Shown piece by piece: positions 24,743 to 33,857 of a stretch of 64,000 bases of DNA (positions are counted from its first letter, which is position 1; every line of letters begins with the position of its first letter). A program made the position numbers and the translations under genes. Location: positions 744,001 to 808,000 of the forward strand of contig JADKGI010000001.1 of the NCBI GenBank assembly GCA_016722285.1, read 5' to 3'. The notes beneath the pieces were generated by a model. That model saw nothing but the letters and a program-made list of their open reading frames with translations. It was not told where the DNA came from and searched no databases. Source of the DNA: Saprospiraceae bacterium. Lineage in GTDB: Bacteria; Bacteroidota; Bacteroidia; Chitinophagales; Saprospiraceae.

Positions 24743-25045
24743 TTCATTGACTATTTAAGTTGAACAAGTTCGATTTTAATTTCTGTTATGTTACTCCTGT
24801 TTAATTTTGTCAATTGAGGTATATCTGCCGTGTTTCAGCATGTGCCCCAACATCTATATTTACGACATAAATATAAGCCAATGTCGTATATTTCTTTTAT
24901 GTCTGCCACTTATTTTGGTTCACGATCGTCAAATAAAACTCAAACTTTGTAAAAGAGTCACAAGGGTTTCTTATTTTTTTTATAAGGTTTATCCAGTCTG
25001 TTGGCATCATTGGTTAAAGCATTTTACTCAATTTGCTTTTTTATT
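24743..25045. promoter_or_regulatory. Upstream region of DUF998 gene with an inverted repeat operator candidate
   Basis: ACGACAT (24862-24868) and ATGTCGT (24881-24887) form a perfect 7-base inverted repeat with a 12-base gap, about 120 bases upstream of the DUF998 start. That suits a dimeric regulator site, regulator unknown. The rest of the 300-base gap shows no gene. Confidence 0.35.
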
Positions 25046-25717
25046 TTAGCCCTGGAATAAGATTTGAAATATGATCAAAGCTGCATTTTCACTGCCCTTT
25101 AGCGATGGATGAAACATGTCCGGTCCAAAATAGGCGTAATCTCCAGTGGCTAAAAAATAATCCCTCCAGACCTGACCGACCGGACATAAAATTGAATTGG
25201 TTGCAATGGCGGCATTGGTATAACTATTTATCACTCCACTGTATGTGTGAAAATTGGCAAAAGCAGGCCATACCATAAAAAAAGCCAATTGACTGTTGCT
25301 AGCAGAACAAATCTCTTTAATTTTTGCTCCATACTCTATAAGTGAAATACTGCCATCACTTTGTGAAGAAGGGCCTTGCTGCACCACTACAAAATCATAT
25401 TTTTTGTCGGCAATTAGCGTTTGTATCCGACCATCATTCCAATGGTCTTCAAGTGCATAATTAGGAAAGGCAATCATTGTTGTCTTAATCTCAATGCCCC
25501 TCTCTTTTCCAATAGCTTCCACGAGCTTTGGCAATTCATTCGTGTAAGTAAGGCTGTTTCCAATAAAAAGAATTGTTTTAATAGAATCCGAAATGATTGA
25601 TTGCGGATTTGCCCCGGGAAAATCCGTTTTTTTACAGGCACCTGCCATTATAATAAACGCAATTATAATACCTATTGATTTGATCACGGTAAATAAGGTT
25701 TTTACATTAATCTTCAT
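25046..25717 (-). CDS. SGNH/GDSL-type hydrolase lipoprotein
   Basis: 223 residues. A hydrophobic N-terminus with a lipobox (IIMAGAC) anchors it. Block I is ILFIGNSLTYTNELPKL with the nucleophile Ser, and block V is DMFHPSLKG with the catalytic Asp and His. VVVQQGPSSQ fills the block III region (Gln in place of the usual Asn). Such enzymes deacylate esters or sugars. No operon partner is evident; gene content around it is mixed. Confidence 0.8.
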   Translation of the reverse strand: MKINVKTLFTVIKSIGIIIAFIIMAGACKKTDFPGANPQSIISDSIKTILFIGNSLTYTNELPKLVEAIGKERGIEIKTTMIAFPNYALEDHWNDGRIQTLIADKKYDFVVVQQGPSSQSDGSISLIEYGAKIKEICSASNSQLAFFMVWPAFANFHTYSGVINSYTNAAIATNSILCPVGQVWRDYFLATGDYAYFGPDMFHPSLKGSENAALIIFQILFQG

Positions 25718-25775
25718 ATGTTTAAATTCACAGAATACTTCGGTTTATAAGAATCATTCCCCCATCATTAAAATG

Positions 25776-25838
25776 AAAGGTACCCAAAATCATTACTTAG
25801 GATTTCTTTTGATCTTTAAAAGGTACCCAAAATCATTA
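25776..25838. repeat. Perfect 20-base direct repeat, two copies
   Basis: AAAGGTACCCAAAATCATTA occurs at 25776-25795 and again at 25819-25838, with 23 bases between. It lies upstream of the SGNH gene and could be a pair of regulator sites or a small duplication. Confidence 0.6.
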
Positions 25839-25940
25839 ACATCGGGAGATGCCTGTTATGCATACACTGGCAATGTACATCCAATAAAAACTGCTTTTGC
25901 AAATAATCTGGTCCTTCCGATGCTCATATTAGTATCTGTT

Positions 25941-26390
25941 TTAATTATTTGGGTTAGGCGTATTGTTTCCACCATCCAATGCCACTTTCCAATTTCCATC
26001 CGACTGTTTCTTCCAAACAGTAAAATAGTTTCCATAATAAACAGTATCTTTAGCCATAAACTTCCAGTTGCCCCAGCTATAACCCAGCTCTCCTGACATG
26101 GCAACTTCTGCATGCAAAGGGCTCCAGGAAATTGTTTTAACATCTTTGTCTTTATCAAAAGATGCTGCAAAAGCTTTTTTGCCAATAATAGGAAATTGTC
26201 CATCATTTAGCTTAACTATACCACTGTCGGCATAAGCCAGTATGCTATTGTTAAAACCTGCCGTAGAAGCCATGTCGCTCATCGCTTGATCAACTTGTAT
26301 AATTTGCTCTTTGTGTCAATCAGGCCTTTCCACTTTCTCACCTTTACAACCAGCTATAAAAATTGCTGCAATAATTAGTATTGTTTTCAT
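25941..26390 (-). pseudogene. SnoaL/DUF4440-like lipoprotein with in-frame stop
   Basis: The ATG at 26388-26390 starts a lipoprotein (MKTILIIAAIFIAGC), then KGEKVERPD is followed by TGA (26316-26318) and, still in frame, HKEQIIQVDQAMSDMASTAG. The remaining domain (ADSGIVKLNDGQFPIIGKKA ... WKKQSDGNWKVALDGGNNTP) is a SnoaL/NTF2-like fold. No frameshift is needed, only the nonsense codon. A product starting at 26282 would lack its signal peptide and first helix. Function unknown. Confidence 0.7.
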
Positions 26391-26445
26391 TCATTGTGTT
26401 TTTAATATTATTAAAATTGTTTTCAGTGTCTATTTATAATTGAGT

Positions 26446-26599
26446 ACACTCCGGAAATGCAAAAATAAAGAATTGCCACAAGGTCTCTAAGTCTCAAAGG
26501 TTCACAAAGGATTGAATAGCAATTATTAAATTCCGTTATTCTTTGTGACTCCTGGTGTTTTACTGCCTTTGTGGCAAAAATAAACTTTTCGGAGCAGTC
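26446..26599. repeat. MITE-like palindromic element, copy 1
   Basis: About 150 bases with imperfect terminal inverted repeats (ends around CTCCGGAAA and TTTTCGGAGCAG) and an internal inverted pair (GCCACAAGG / CCTTTGTGGC). The interior includes CAAGGTCTCTAAG and ACAAAGGATTGAATA. A second copy in the same orientation lies at 31319-31466. No coding capacity. Confidence 0.7.
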
Positions 26600-26669
26600 T
26601 CATACTTTAAGTTTTGAATATTAAGTTCACACTATTTTCTTAGATTATTTAAAGTGACACAGCTTTATA

Positions 26670-27266
26670 TTAAACTGTGGAGGTGCTGTTTATTTTTTGA
26701 CTTCTGAGACGACTTAAAGAGGTATTGGTCATTCCAAGATAAGAAGCAATATACTTAAGTGGTACATCTCTATATACTTCCGGCAAATTCTTTCTTATGT
26801 CTGCATATCTGCTACTTGCCGGCTGAGTGGCCATTTTGATGGCTCTTTGCCTGAGTTTAAAAAACGCTTGTGTCATCCAGTTGCGTCCCCAGTCACTGTA
26901 TGAAGGATATTGTAAGTGTAGTTTTTGGAATTCATCGAATTTAATTTTGAAACACACTAAATCCGAAATAGCTTCAATACAAACTTCACTTGGAGTCTGT
27001 TGGAATAATGACACCATATCTATGATGATGTCTCCCGCAATGTAAAAGTCGGTAGTAATATCAGCACGATTATGTTTATATATAAAGCTCCTTGCAATTC
27101 CGGAACTTAATATATAGTAACAATCCATGGTTTTATTTTTAGGTAAAATGATTTCTCCTTTTTTGAAAGTAACTAGCTCATGAGCTTTTATAATGTAATG
27201 CATTACTTCATCATCTACAGCCAATGTTCTATATACCCGCTTTAATATTTCCAACTTTGTCTCCAT
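26670..27266 (-). CDS. Crp/Fnr-family transcriptional regulator
   Basis: 198 residues. The N-terminal cyclic-nucleotide-binding-like beta roll (LVTFKKGEIILPKNKTMDCY, GDIIIDMVSLFQQ) is followed by a long helix and the segment VPLKYIASYLGMTNTSLSRL, the C-terminal helix-turn-helix. No Fnr-type cysteine cluster is seen, so it is more like the Bacteroidota Crp-like regulators with unknown ligand. It may govern neighbouring accessory genes; no site was identified. Confidence 0.85.
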   Translation of the reverse strand: METKLEILKRVYRTLAVDDEVMHYIIKAHELVTFKKGEIILPKNKTMDCYYILSSGIARSFIYKHNRADITTDFYIAGDIIIDMVSLFQQTPSEVCIEAISDLVCFKIKFDEFQKLHLQYPSYSDWGRNWMTQAFFKLRQRAIKMATQPASSRYADIRKNLPEVYRDVPLKYIASYLGMTNTSLSRLRSQKINSTSTV

Positions 27267-27337
27267 TTTCTTACTTTTTAGTTGTATCTAATAATTTGAA
27301 AATTTGTTGATTTTAAAAACAATTGTATTTGCAGTAT

Positions 27338-29113
27338 TTACTCTCTGATAAATATTTTTTTACTTATGCTCCAGGTTTTTGAGTAGGCTTGAATTAAGTA
27401 GATGCCTTGCCCCATTTGCAGCTTTTGATTATCTATATTATGATAAAGTTTATTGTTGACATCATACAGTGTATTTGAATACAGCAATGTTCCTGATAAG
27501 GATCGGATATCAATGTGTAATGTATCCACCTTGGCTTGAAACGCAGCTTCGATCAGAACGCTTGTTCCGGAAGGATTGGGCGATATCCTTAAAGACACAT
27601 CACTTTTTTGTTCGGTTGTTTGATTGATGATTGGTTCGACTATTGTAGTCATTTCATTGACAGGCATTTGTGTAAGTATCTGAGTGATACCGGAAGGCCA
27701 ATACACGATTAAAGTGTCAACAATTGCCGCATTTTTCAAACCAAAATGGGCTATTAAACTATTTTGACTACAATAGCCTGTCACTGAGGTGATGTCCCTG
27801 ATTTGATTGACTCTTTTGCCTGAAATAAGAGCACTTGTATAGATTCGGGCCCCAATTCCGAAAATATTTGATGCTGTACCTTTAAGTTTTACTTTTATCC
27901 ATTTATTCCCGTTGCCATCATTGAGCCAAACGGTATTATGAGAGAAAGGTGTCTGACTGCTGTTTTTGCAATTGGCTATCACCAGGTCTTGAAAACCATC
28001 ATTATTGATGTCTCCCCAGGCAGTACCAAATGAGCATGGCGTTTGTAAATCTGTGATACTACTTACATCTCTTGTGAAATTCCCATCTCCATCATTCAAA
28101 TACAAAAAGTTTTGTATGACACCTTTGCAAAATCCATTGGAAACAAATAAGTCCAAATCGCCATCATTATCATAATCTGCAAATGAAGATGAATAAGAGC
28201 AACCATTATCATCTTCAAATATTCCTGCTTTTTTAGTAAATGTCCCGTTGCCATTGTTGATGAAAAGCCTGTTCGGTTGGCTGACATAAAATCCTGTATT
28301 GCAAATAAAGACATCCATCCAGCCATCATGATTGATATCGCCCCAACTTGCACTCATACTACTTGATGTATCCAGAAGCAAGTCACCTGCTGATGTGATT
28401 TTTGTAAATATCCCGTTGCCGTCATTTCTGAATAAGTCGTTCTTAGTTTGCTTTTCATTACAAACAAAAAGATCAATATCTGCATCATTGTCATAATCTA
28501 TCCATGTAGAACTACTGCTATTGTTTGTTTCATTTGTCAATGAGTGATTAGTTTGGATATTTAGATTACCGAAATTATTTTTATAAAAGAAGTTGTGGTT
28601 TTCGCCGGCATTATTACCACTATTGCATACATACAGGTCAAGGTAGCCATCCTGATCATAATCTCCCCAAGCGGCAGATTCGGAATAAGAGTTTTCATCC
28701 ATAACAGAAGTGGCGAAAGTTGTATTCGGCTGTCCCTGAAAAAAAGCATTTTTCTTGTTGTACCATGAGGCTACAAAAATATCAGGATAACCATCATTGT
28801 TCATATCCCCAATTGTGGCACCTACAGATGGATCCTTAATTTGATTTAATAATTGTGGCTGTTCTTCAAAAACACCATTACCTTTGTTGAGATAGATAAT
28901 ATCCGAAGCGCCGGAAGAATTGCCAAAAGTGATTAAGATGTCTTCAAGACCGTCAAAATTAAAATCGGCAAAATTGATGCTTCTGCTATCTGTGGGTGTA
29001 TTGACGATTGGGCCATCGGTGAGTTTCCTGAAGGTAGTCTGACCGGAAATGTTGACAGAAGTTAAAAATATCAAAAAACAAAATAAAAAGTTGAGGTGTA
29101 AGGTGTTCTTCAT
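27338..29113 (-). CDS. T9SS-exported CRTAC1/ASPIC-UnbV FG-GAP repeat protein
   Basis: About 591 residues from the ATG at 29111-29113 (MKNTLHLNFLFCFLIFLTSV); an upstream Met at 29209 adds a second hydrophobic stretch and is less likely. It has seven or more FG-GAP/VCBS repeats with calcium-binding D-x-D/N-x-D-G motifs (GDYDQDGYLDLYVCN, GDINHDGWMDVFICN), then an ASPIC/UnbV domain (NKWIKVKLKGTASNIFGIGA) and a C-terminal type A sorting domain (SPNPSGTSVLIEA ... YSKTWSISKKIFIRE). A seven-bladed propeller on the cell surface or secreted; role unknown. Confidence 0.85.
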   Translation of the reverse strand: MKNTLHLNFLFCFLIFLTSVNISGQTTFRKLTDGPIVNTPTDSRSINFADFNFDGLEDILITFGNSSGASDIIYLNKGNGVFEEQPQLLNQIKDPSVGATIGDMNNDGYPDIFVASWYNKKNAFFQGQPNTTFATSVMDENSYSESAAWGDYDQDGYLDLYVCNSGNNAGENHNFFYKNNFGNLNIQTNHSLTNETNNSSSSTWIDYDNDADIDLFVCNEKQTKNDLFRNDGNGIFTKITSAGDLLLDTSSSMSASWGDINHDGWMDVFICNTGFYVSQPNRLFINNGNGTFTKKAGIFEDDNGCSYSSSFADYDNDGDLDLFVSNGFCKGVIQNFLYLNDGDGNFTRDVSSITDLQTPCSFGTAWGDINNDGFQDLVIANCKNSSQTPFSHNTVWLNDGNGNKWIKVKLKGTASNIFGIGARIYTSALISGKRVNQIRDITSVTGYCSQNSLIAHFGLKNAAIVDTLIVYWPSGITQILTQMPVNEMTTIVEPIINQTTEQKSDVSLRISPNPSGTSVLIEAAFQAKVDTLHIDIRSLSGTLLYSNTLYDVNNKLYHNIDNQKLQMGQGIYLIQAYSKTWSISKKIFIRE

Positions 29114-29350
29114 AAAACGATTGATTTGAAAAATATTTGCATTTGAAATATTGAATATAAGCATACTCAAAAGTAAACCAATAAAATACTGAAAAATCGT
29201 CCGTAACACATACTTACGGTTTTATCATACCAATTACAGTTTTTGTTTGACGGATGGCATTGATACAGAGATTCATGTCGTTGGCAGGCAGATTGTTGTT
29301 TTTAAACCGTCATTCTAACTTTATGACTAAAAATCTTTCATTTTTGTATC

Positions 29351-30385
29351 ATGAAAGCAGTATTTAAAAGGGATCTGGTACTTTGGCTTATATATTCGGT
29401 GTATTTGTTTGTGCTGATATTGCCCAATTTGATCATGCCCAAAGACACCAATTTGCCTTGGTCTGTGAAGGTTGTTCATGTATTATGTATTATTATTTCA
29501 TTGTACCCTTCCAAATTGGTTTCAGTATATGTCGGAGTACCAACCCTGATCAAAAAAATAGTTTATAATGAAGGATATTGGTCATCCACAATTATCAAAT
29601 TGGGTATTTCGATCATTTTGGGCGTAATATTATACAGGACTGCTCTGTATTTTATTATTTATCCATACATCTACCATATGTCAACAAAAAGTCAGGATTT
29701 TTTTTCCATTGGCAGGTTTTTGTCCAATTTTGCAGACCTGACTGTTCCTATGTTACTTTTTGGTGCGATCTGGCTGTACGACACCAGATTGAAAGCTGAT
29801 CAGGAAAAAGCAGCGCTCGAATTGCAGTTTTTGAAAAATCAAACCAGCCCGCATTTTCTCTTCAATGCACTAAACAGTATTTTTGGTCTCGTCCGCAAAA
29901 ATGATGAACAAGCAGCACCGGCTTTAATGAAACTTTCAGGTATCCTCAGGTATTTATTATATGAAAGTGTGGTCAGTAAAATTGCATTGAGTAAAGAACT
30001 ATTAGTGGTAAATGAGTATTTGGATATTCAGAAATTGAGATTCGGAAAGACACTCCAATTATCAATGACCACTTTAAACGATACGAATGATTTAATGATT
30101 TCGCCGGGACTTATTCTTCCTTTATTGGAAAATGCTTTTAAATTTGGGTTTAGTGATCAACTACAGTGTATTATTGTAGATATTCAAATGACTGTTAATA
30201 CAGGGAAGCAATTTATGCTGACGATCAAAAACCATATGTCGGAGGCCAACTCGTCCGTGATAGGCGGCTTAGGTCTTAAAAATCTGACCCGAAGATTGCA
30301 ACTTGAATACCCAAATGCACACAAATACGATGTGAATTCAGAAAATGGATATTATATTGTTCAACTCAAATTGTCTCTGATATAA
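29351..30385 (+). CDS. LytS-type sensor histidine kinase
   Basis: 344 residues: four transmembrane helices in the first 145 residues, then a His_kinase domain (LQFLKNQTSPHFLFNALNSI, phospho-acceptor His168) and a degenerate ATPase (PLLENAFKFGF, GGLGLKNLTRRLQLEYP). It pairs with the LytTR regulator that follows, overlapping by one base. No separate sensor domain, so the signal probably acts in the membrane. Confidence 0.88.
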   Translation: MKAVFKRDLVLWLIYSVYLFVLILPNLIMPKDTNLPWSVKVVHVLCIIISLYPSKLVSVYVGVPTLIKKIVYNEGYWSSTIIKLGISIILGVILYRTALYFIIYPYIYHMSTKSQDFFSIGRFLSNFADLTVPMLLFGAIWLYDTRLKADQEKAALELQFLKNQTSPHFLFNALNSIFGLVRKNDEQAAPALMKLSGILRYLLYESVVSKIALSKELLVVNEYLDIQKLRFGKTLQLSMTTLNDTNDLMISPGLILPLLENAFKFGFSDQLQCIIVDIQMTVNTGKQFMLTIKNHMSEANSSVIGGLGLKNLTRRLQLEYPNAHKYDVNSENGYYIVQLKLSLI

Positions 30386-31107
30386 TGGAAGTCTTGCGAT
30401 GCATCATAATTGAAGACGAGCCGATAGCTGCAGAAATCATAGCTGATTATGTTTCTGCTATTCCGTTTTTAGAATATGTTGGATCTTTTACCAATCCTAT
30501 GGAAGCGATACATTGGTTGATGAAAAATCAAGTGGATGTTATCTTTTTGGATATTAATATGCCCAGGATAAAAGGATACGAATTTATCACTGCTGCCAAT
30601 GGAAATTATCAATATATCATCACTACGGCATATCAGGAATTTGCCGTAGATTCGTATCAATGGGGTGTGGTTGACTATTTACTAAAACCTGTGGATTTTG
30701 CCAGATTTACCTCTGCAGTTGCAAAATTGAAAGTAGAAAACAAACAAAAGGTAGATCAAAACCAAGTTACGGAAACCATTACGCCCTTATACAGGTATTT
30801 TAACGTCAATAAAAGCTACGTCAAAGTATGTGTAAATGATATCCGATATATAGAAAGTGTCAGAGAATACTTAAAAATATCAACCAACCAACAAACGATC
30901 ACCACAAAAGGAAAATTGTCAGATTTGGAATCTGAGTTTAAAATGCTAAACATCATCAGAATCCACCGATCATTCATGATAAACCTAAATCACATCGGAT
31001 CATTCAATCACAATGAAGTCTGGATTGAAGGGCAATCATTCCCTATTGGAAGACATTATAAAGAAACAACCATAACTATACTCAACGGGATGGTTAATAA
31101 GGTATGA
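30385..31107 (+). CDS. LytTR-family response regulator
   Basis: 240 residues. The receiver domain has acidic pocket EDE (residues 10-12), phospho-acceptor Asp56 (VIFLDINMP), Thr in TTAYQEF and Lys in LLKPVDF. The C-terminal LytTR DNA-binding domain follows (IRYIESVREYLKI, MLNIIRIHRSFMINLNHI). The target regulon is not visible; the nearest downstream gene is the M13 peptidase 650 bases away. Confidence 0.9.
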   Translation: MEVLRCIIIEDEPIAAEIIADYVSAIPFLEYVGSFTNPMEAIHWLMKNQVDVIFLDINMPRIKGYEFITAANGNYQYIITTAYQEFAVDSYQWGVVDYLLKPVDFARFTSAVAKLKVENKQKVDQNQVTETITPLYRYFNVNKSYVKVCVNDIRYIESVREYLKISTNQQTITTKGKLSDLESEFKMLNIIRIHRSFMINLNHIGSFNHNEVWIEGQSFPIGRHYKETTITILNGMVNKV

Positions 31108-31764
31108 GGTAGTGAAGTAATTTTAAAACATATTGTTAATCCCTATGCAAGTCATAGAAACCCATCTTTTCATCAAATTTAATCTCCATAGCTTTGGCTA
31201 TGAAAATGAAATTTTATATCAATCTGAATTCCAAGCACTTACATATCATTTTAACATGCGTTTTTAAGTGACTTCAGTATTATGAACTTAGTTATTTTAA
31301 ACTTTTTATGATTGATTCCAATCCGAAAAGACAAACATAAAGAAATGCCACAAGGTCTCTAAGTTTCCAAGGATTACAAAGGATTGAATACCAACTATTC
31401 AAAATTCTATATTGTTTGTGACTCTATGTGCCTTGTGTGGCAAAAATAAACTTTTCGGAGCAGACTCAAGATTTGAAAGCATATTCCTGCACAATTACCT
31501 GTTTATTGATCATTTTTACACAATAAATATATATGCTCCTGCTCATAGTTCACGTTTTATTCTGAAGTGGATATCGCCAAATCTTTAATATGTATAAAAG
31601 GACTATTTGTATCAATTTGATTATTTTTTCATATTTTATATAAATCATTGATACAGAATCAGTAATTTTATCTTCCTAAATTTACTACAGGGGAATAAGT
31701 GATTATCCCTGACATTTAAATAATATATGTAACCCTATCTATATCAATAATAAATTTACTTTTA
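31108..31764. other. 650-base spacer holding MITE copy 2
   Basis: After the regulator stop there is a small hairpin (CATAGC-TTTG-GCTATG at 31187-31202), a possible weak terminator, then the MITE-like copy at 31319-31466. The sequence to 31764 is the upstream region of the M13 peptidase gene. No gene seen. Confidence 0.5.
31319..31466. repeat. MITE-like palindromic element, copy 2
   Basis: Matches copy 1 (26446-26599) through GCCACAAGGTCTCTAAG, GGATTGAATA, a TTTGTGACTC core and the right end TGGCAAAAATAAACTTTTCG. Terminal arms (TCCGAAAAG / CTTTTCGGA) are better preserved here than in copy 1. Same orientation, about 4.9 kb apart. Confidence 0.7.
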
Positions 31765-33801
31765 ATGAAAACACCATCTGGTTTTATCTTTTGTTCAATA
31801 TTATTTTTTACGGCATTAAGCTGCAAAAAAGCAGAGAAGACTTTTATTGATCCATTGTTGACACACATGGACACATTGGTTAATCCTGCGGATGATTTTT
31901 TTATGTATGCCAATGGAAATTGGTTTGCACAAAACCCCATTCCTTCCAGCGAGCGCAGCAATGGAATATTCAGAACCATCCAGGATACCATAAATGCCCA
32001 GGTAAGAAATATATGCGAACGATCAGCTACTGAAAGCAGTACCAAAGGCAGCAATAAGCAGAAAATTGGAGATTTCTATGCATCCGGCATGGATTCTGTT
32101 GCTATTGATAAATTGGGAATCAGCCCGATAATGTCTGATCTAGATAAAATAGAAGGCATTAAAAGCACAAAAGAGCTCTTAAGTACTGTGGCCTATTTAC
32201 ATACAATAGGGGCCTCACCCGGATTTTCTTTTTATGTGACTCAGGACGATAAAAACAGTTCAAAATATTCGCTGAACTTCAATCAGGGTGGATTAGGACT
32301 GGGCCAAAGGGATTATTATTTTAATACCGACCCACAAACTCTAAAAGTCAGAACTGAATACGTGCAGCATCTTAAAAAAATGTTCGAGTTATCGGGCGAG
32401 GACACTACGCTTGCTGCCAAAAAATCAGATGTGGTTATGAAGTTTGAAACCGATCTGGCTAAGTTTTCGCGCAAGCTGGAAGCACTTCGTGATCCTGTAA
32501 AAAATTACAATAAGATGTCTGTTGGCCAATTTAATAAGCTCACGCCTAACATGGATTGGGCAGCCACCCTTATAGACCTGGGTGTTAAAAATGCGGATAC
32601 TGTTATAGTAGGTCAGCCAGAGTTTTTCGGCCAATTAAATGCCATGCTAAAATCGTACCCCATTGAAGATTGGAAAACGTACTTAAAATGGGATTTGGTA
32701 AATACGTTTGCAGCCTATTTAAGTAGTGATGTAGAAAATCAGAATTTTGCATTTTATTCTACTGTATTATATGGCATTAAAACCCAAAAGCCAAGATGGA
32801 AAAGAGTGGTACAGCAGACAAATGGTTCTCTGGGTGAATTGATAGGTCAGGTATATATAGACGAATATTTGCCAAAAGGGTCAAAAGAGAAATTATTGGA
32901 AATAGGAAATAATATCAGGGATGTATATGCAAATCACATCAAGGTATTGGATTGGATGAGTGATTCCACCAAAGCAAAGGCCCTTGATAAATTGAGTAAA
33001 GTGGTGATGAAAGTTGGCTATCCTGACACCTGGAAAGATATGAGCTCTGTGACGATCGAACGTGGAATTTATTGTAAAAATGTTATGGAAGTCAATAAAT
33101 GGGATTATAACCAAATGATTTCGAAATTTGGAAAACCGGTTGACAGAAACGAATGGTTTATGTATCCCCAAACCTATAATGCTTATTATAATCCAAGCAA
33201 TAACGAGATCTGCGTTCCGGCCTGCAACATAATCGTTCCAGGATTTGAGGGTAGAATGCCGGACGATGCAGTACTGTATGGCATTATTGGCGGATCTACT
33301 TTCGGCCATGAGATAACCCATGGCTTTGATGATCAGGGAAGTCAGTATGATGATCAGGGGAATTTGCAAAACTGGTGGACACAGGAAGATCTGACAAAGT
33401 TTAAGGCCAAAACAACACGCATTGTACAACAATTCAACAAATATAAAGTCGTGGACGAATTATATGTCAATGGCGATGCCACTCAAGGCGAAAATATAGC
33501 TGATCTCGGAGGATTGGTCATGGGCTATGAAGCATTTAAGAAAACCGATCAATTTAAAAACAATGAAATAATAAGCGGACTTACCCCAAACCAGCGGTAT
33601 TTCCTGGGCTATGGTTATGCGTGGATGGTAAATACCAACAAGGAAGCACTTGCCAATCAGGTAATGACGGATGTACATTCGCCGGCAAAATTCAGGATCA
33701 ACGGACCTCTGAGCAATATTCCGGAATTTTATGAAACATTTGGTGTGAAGAGTACAAACAAAATGTTTCTACCAGAAAACGAACGGGTTGTCATATGGTA
33801 A
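31765..33801 (+). CDS. M13-family zinc metallopeptidase (neprilysin/PepO-like) lipoprotein
   Basis: 678 residues with a lipoprotein signal (MKTPSGFIFCSILFFTALSC). The M13 N-terminal domain (NPADDFFMYANGNWFAQNPI) precedes the catalytic domain with HEITH (His515, His519) and the third ligand Glu576 in ENIADLGG. NAYYNPSNNEICVPA is the substrate-binding NAYY block. It cleaves oligopeptides outside the cytoplasm. It is monocistronic here; the next gene follows by 56 bases but is unrelated. Confidence 0.92.
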   Translation: MKTPSGFIFCSILFFTALSCKKAEKTFIDPLLTHMDTLVNPADDFFMYANGNWFAQNPIPSSERSNGIFRTIQDTINAQVRNICERSATESSTKGSNKQKIGDFYASGMDSVAIDKLGISPIMSDLDKIEGIKSTKELLSTVAYLHTIGASPGFSFYVTQDDKNSSKYSLNFNQGGLGLGQRDYYFNTDPQTLKVRTEYVQHLKKMFELSGEDTTLAAKKSDVVMKFETDLAKFSRKLEALRDPVKNYNKMSVGQFNKLTPNMDWAATLIDLGVKNADTVIVGQPEFFGQLNAMLKSYPIEDWKTYLKWDLVNTFAAYLSSDVENQNFAFYSTVLYGIKTQKPRWKRVVQQTNGSLGELIGQVYIDEYLPKGSKEKLLEIGNNIRDVYANHIKVLDWMSDSTKAKALDKLSKVVMKVGYPDTWKDMSSVTIERGIYCKNVMEVNKWDYNQMISKFGKPVDRNEWFMYPQTYNAYYNPSNNEICVPACNIIVPGFEGRMPDDAVLYGIIGGSTFGHEITHGFDDQGSQYDDQGNLQNWWTQEDLTKFKAKTTRIVQQFNKYKVVDELYVNGDATQGENIADLGGLVMGYEAFKKTDQFKNNEIISGLTPNQRYFLGYGYAWMVNTNKEALANQVMTDVHSPAKFRINGPLSNIPEFYETFGVKSTNKMFLPENERVVIW

Positions 33802-33857
33802 TAAACATTTAGATCACGTTATAAAATCATTTTTTACTTAATATATTATACTTCATT

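Noticed and set aside
24186..24758. Plus-strand 190-codon frame overlapping DUF998
   Set aside because: Antisense shadow; the minus-strand DUF998 frame has the family motifs and membrane pattern.
25856..26206. Minus-strand 116-codon frame
   Set aside because: Out-of-frame overlap with the SnoaL-like gene, which has recognisable family sequence and a lipoprotein start.
22720..26318. In-frame TGA codons as recoded sense codons
   Set aside because: They occur only in the two damaged accessory genes; the expected residue in the hydrolase is Leu, not Trp or Sec, and TGA is a normal stop elsewhere.
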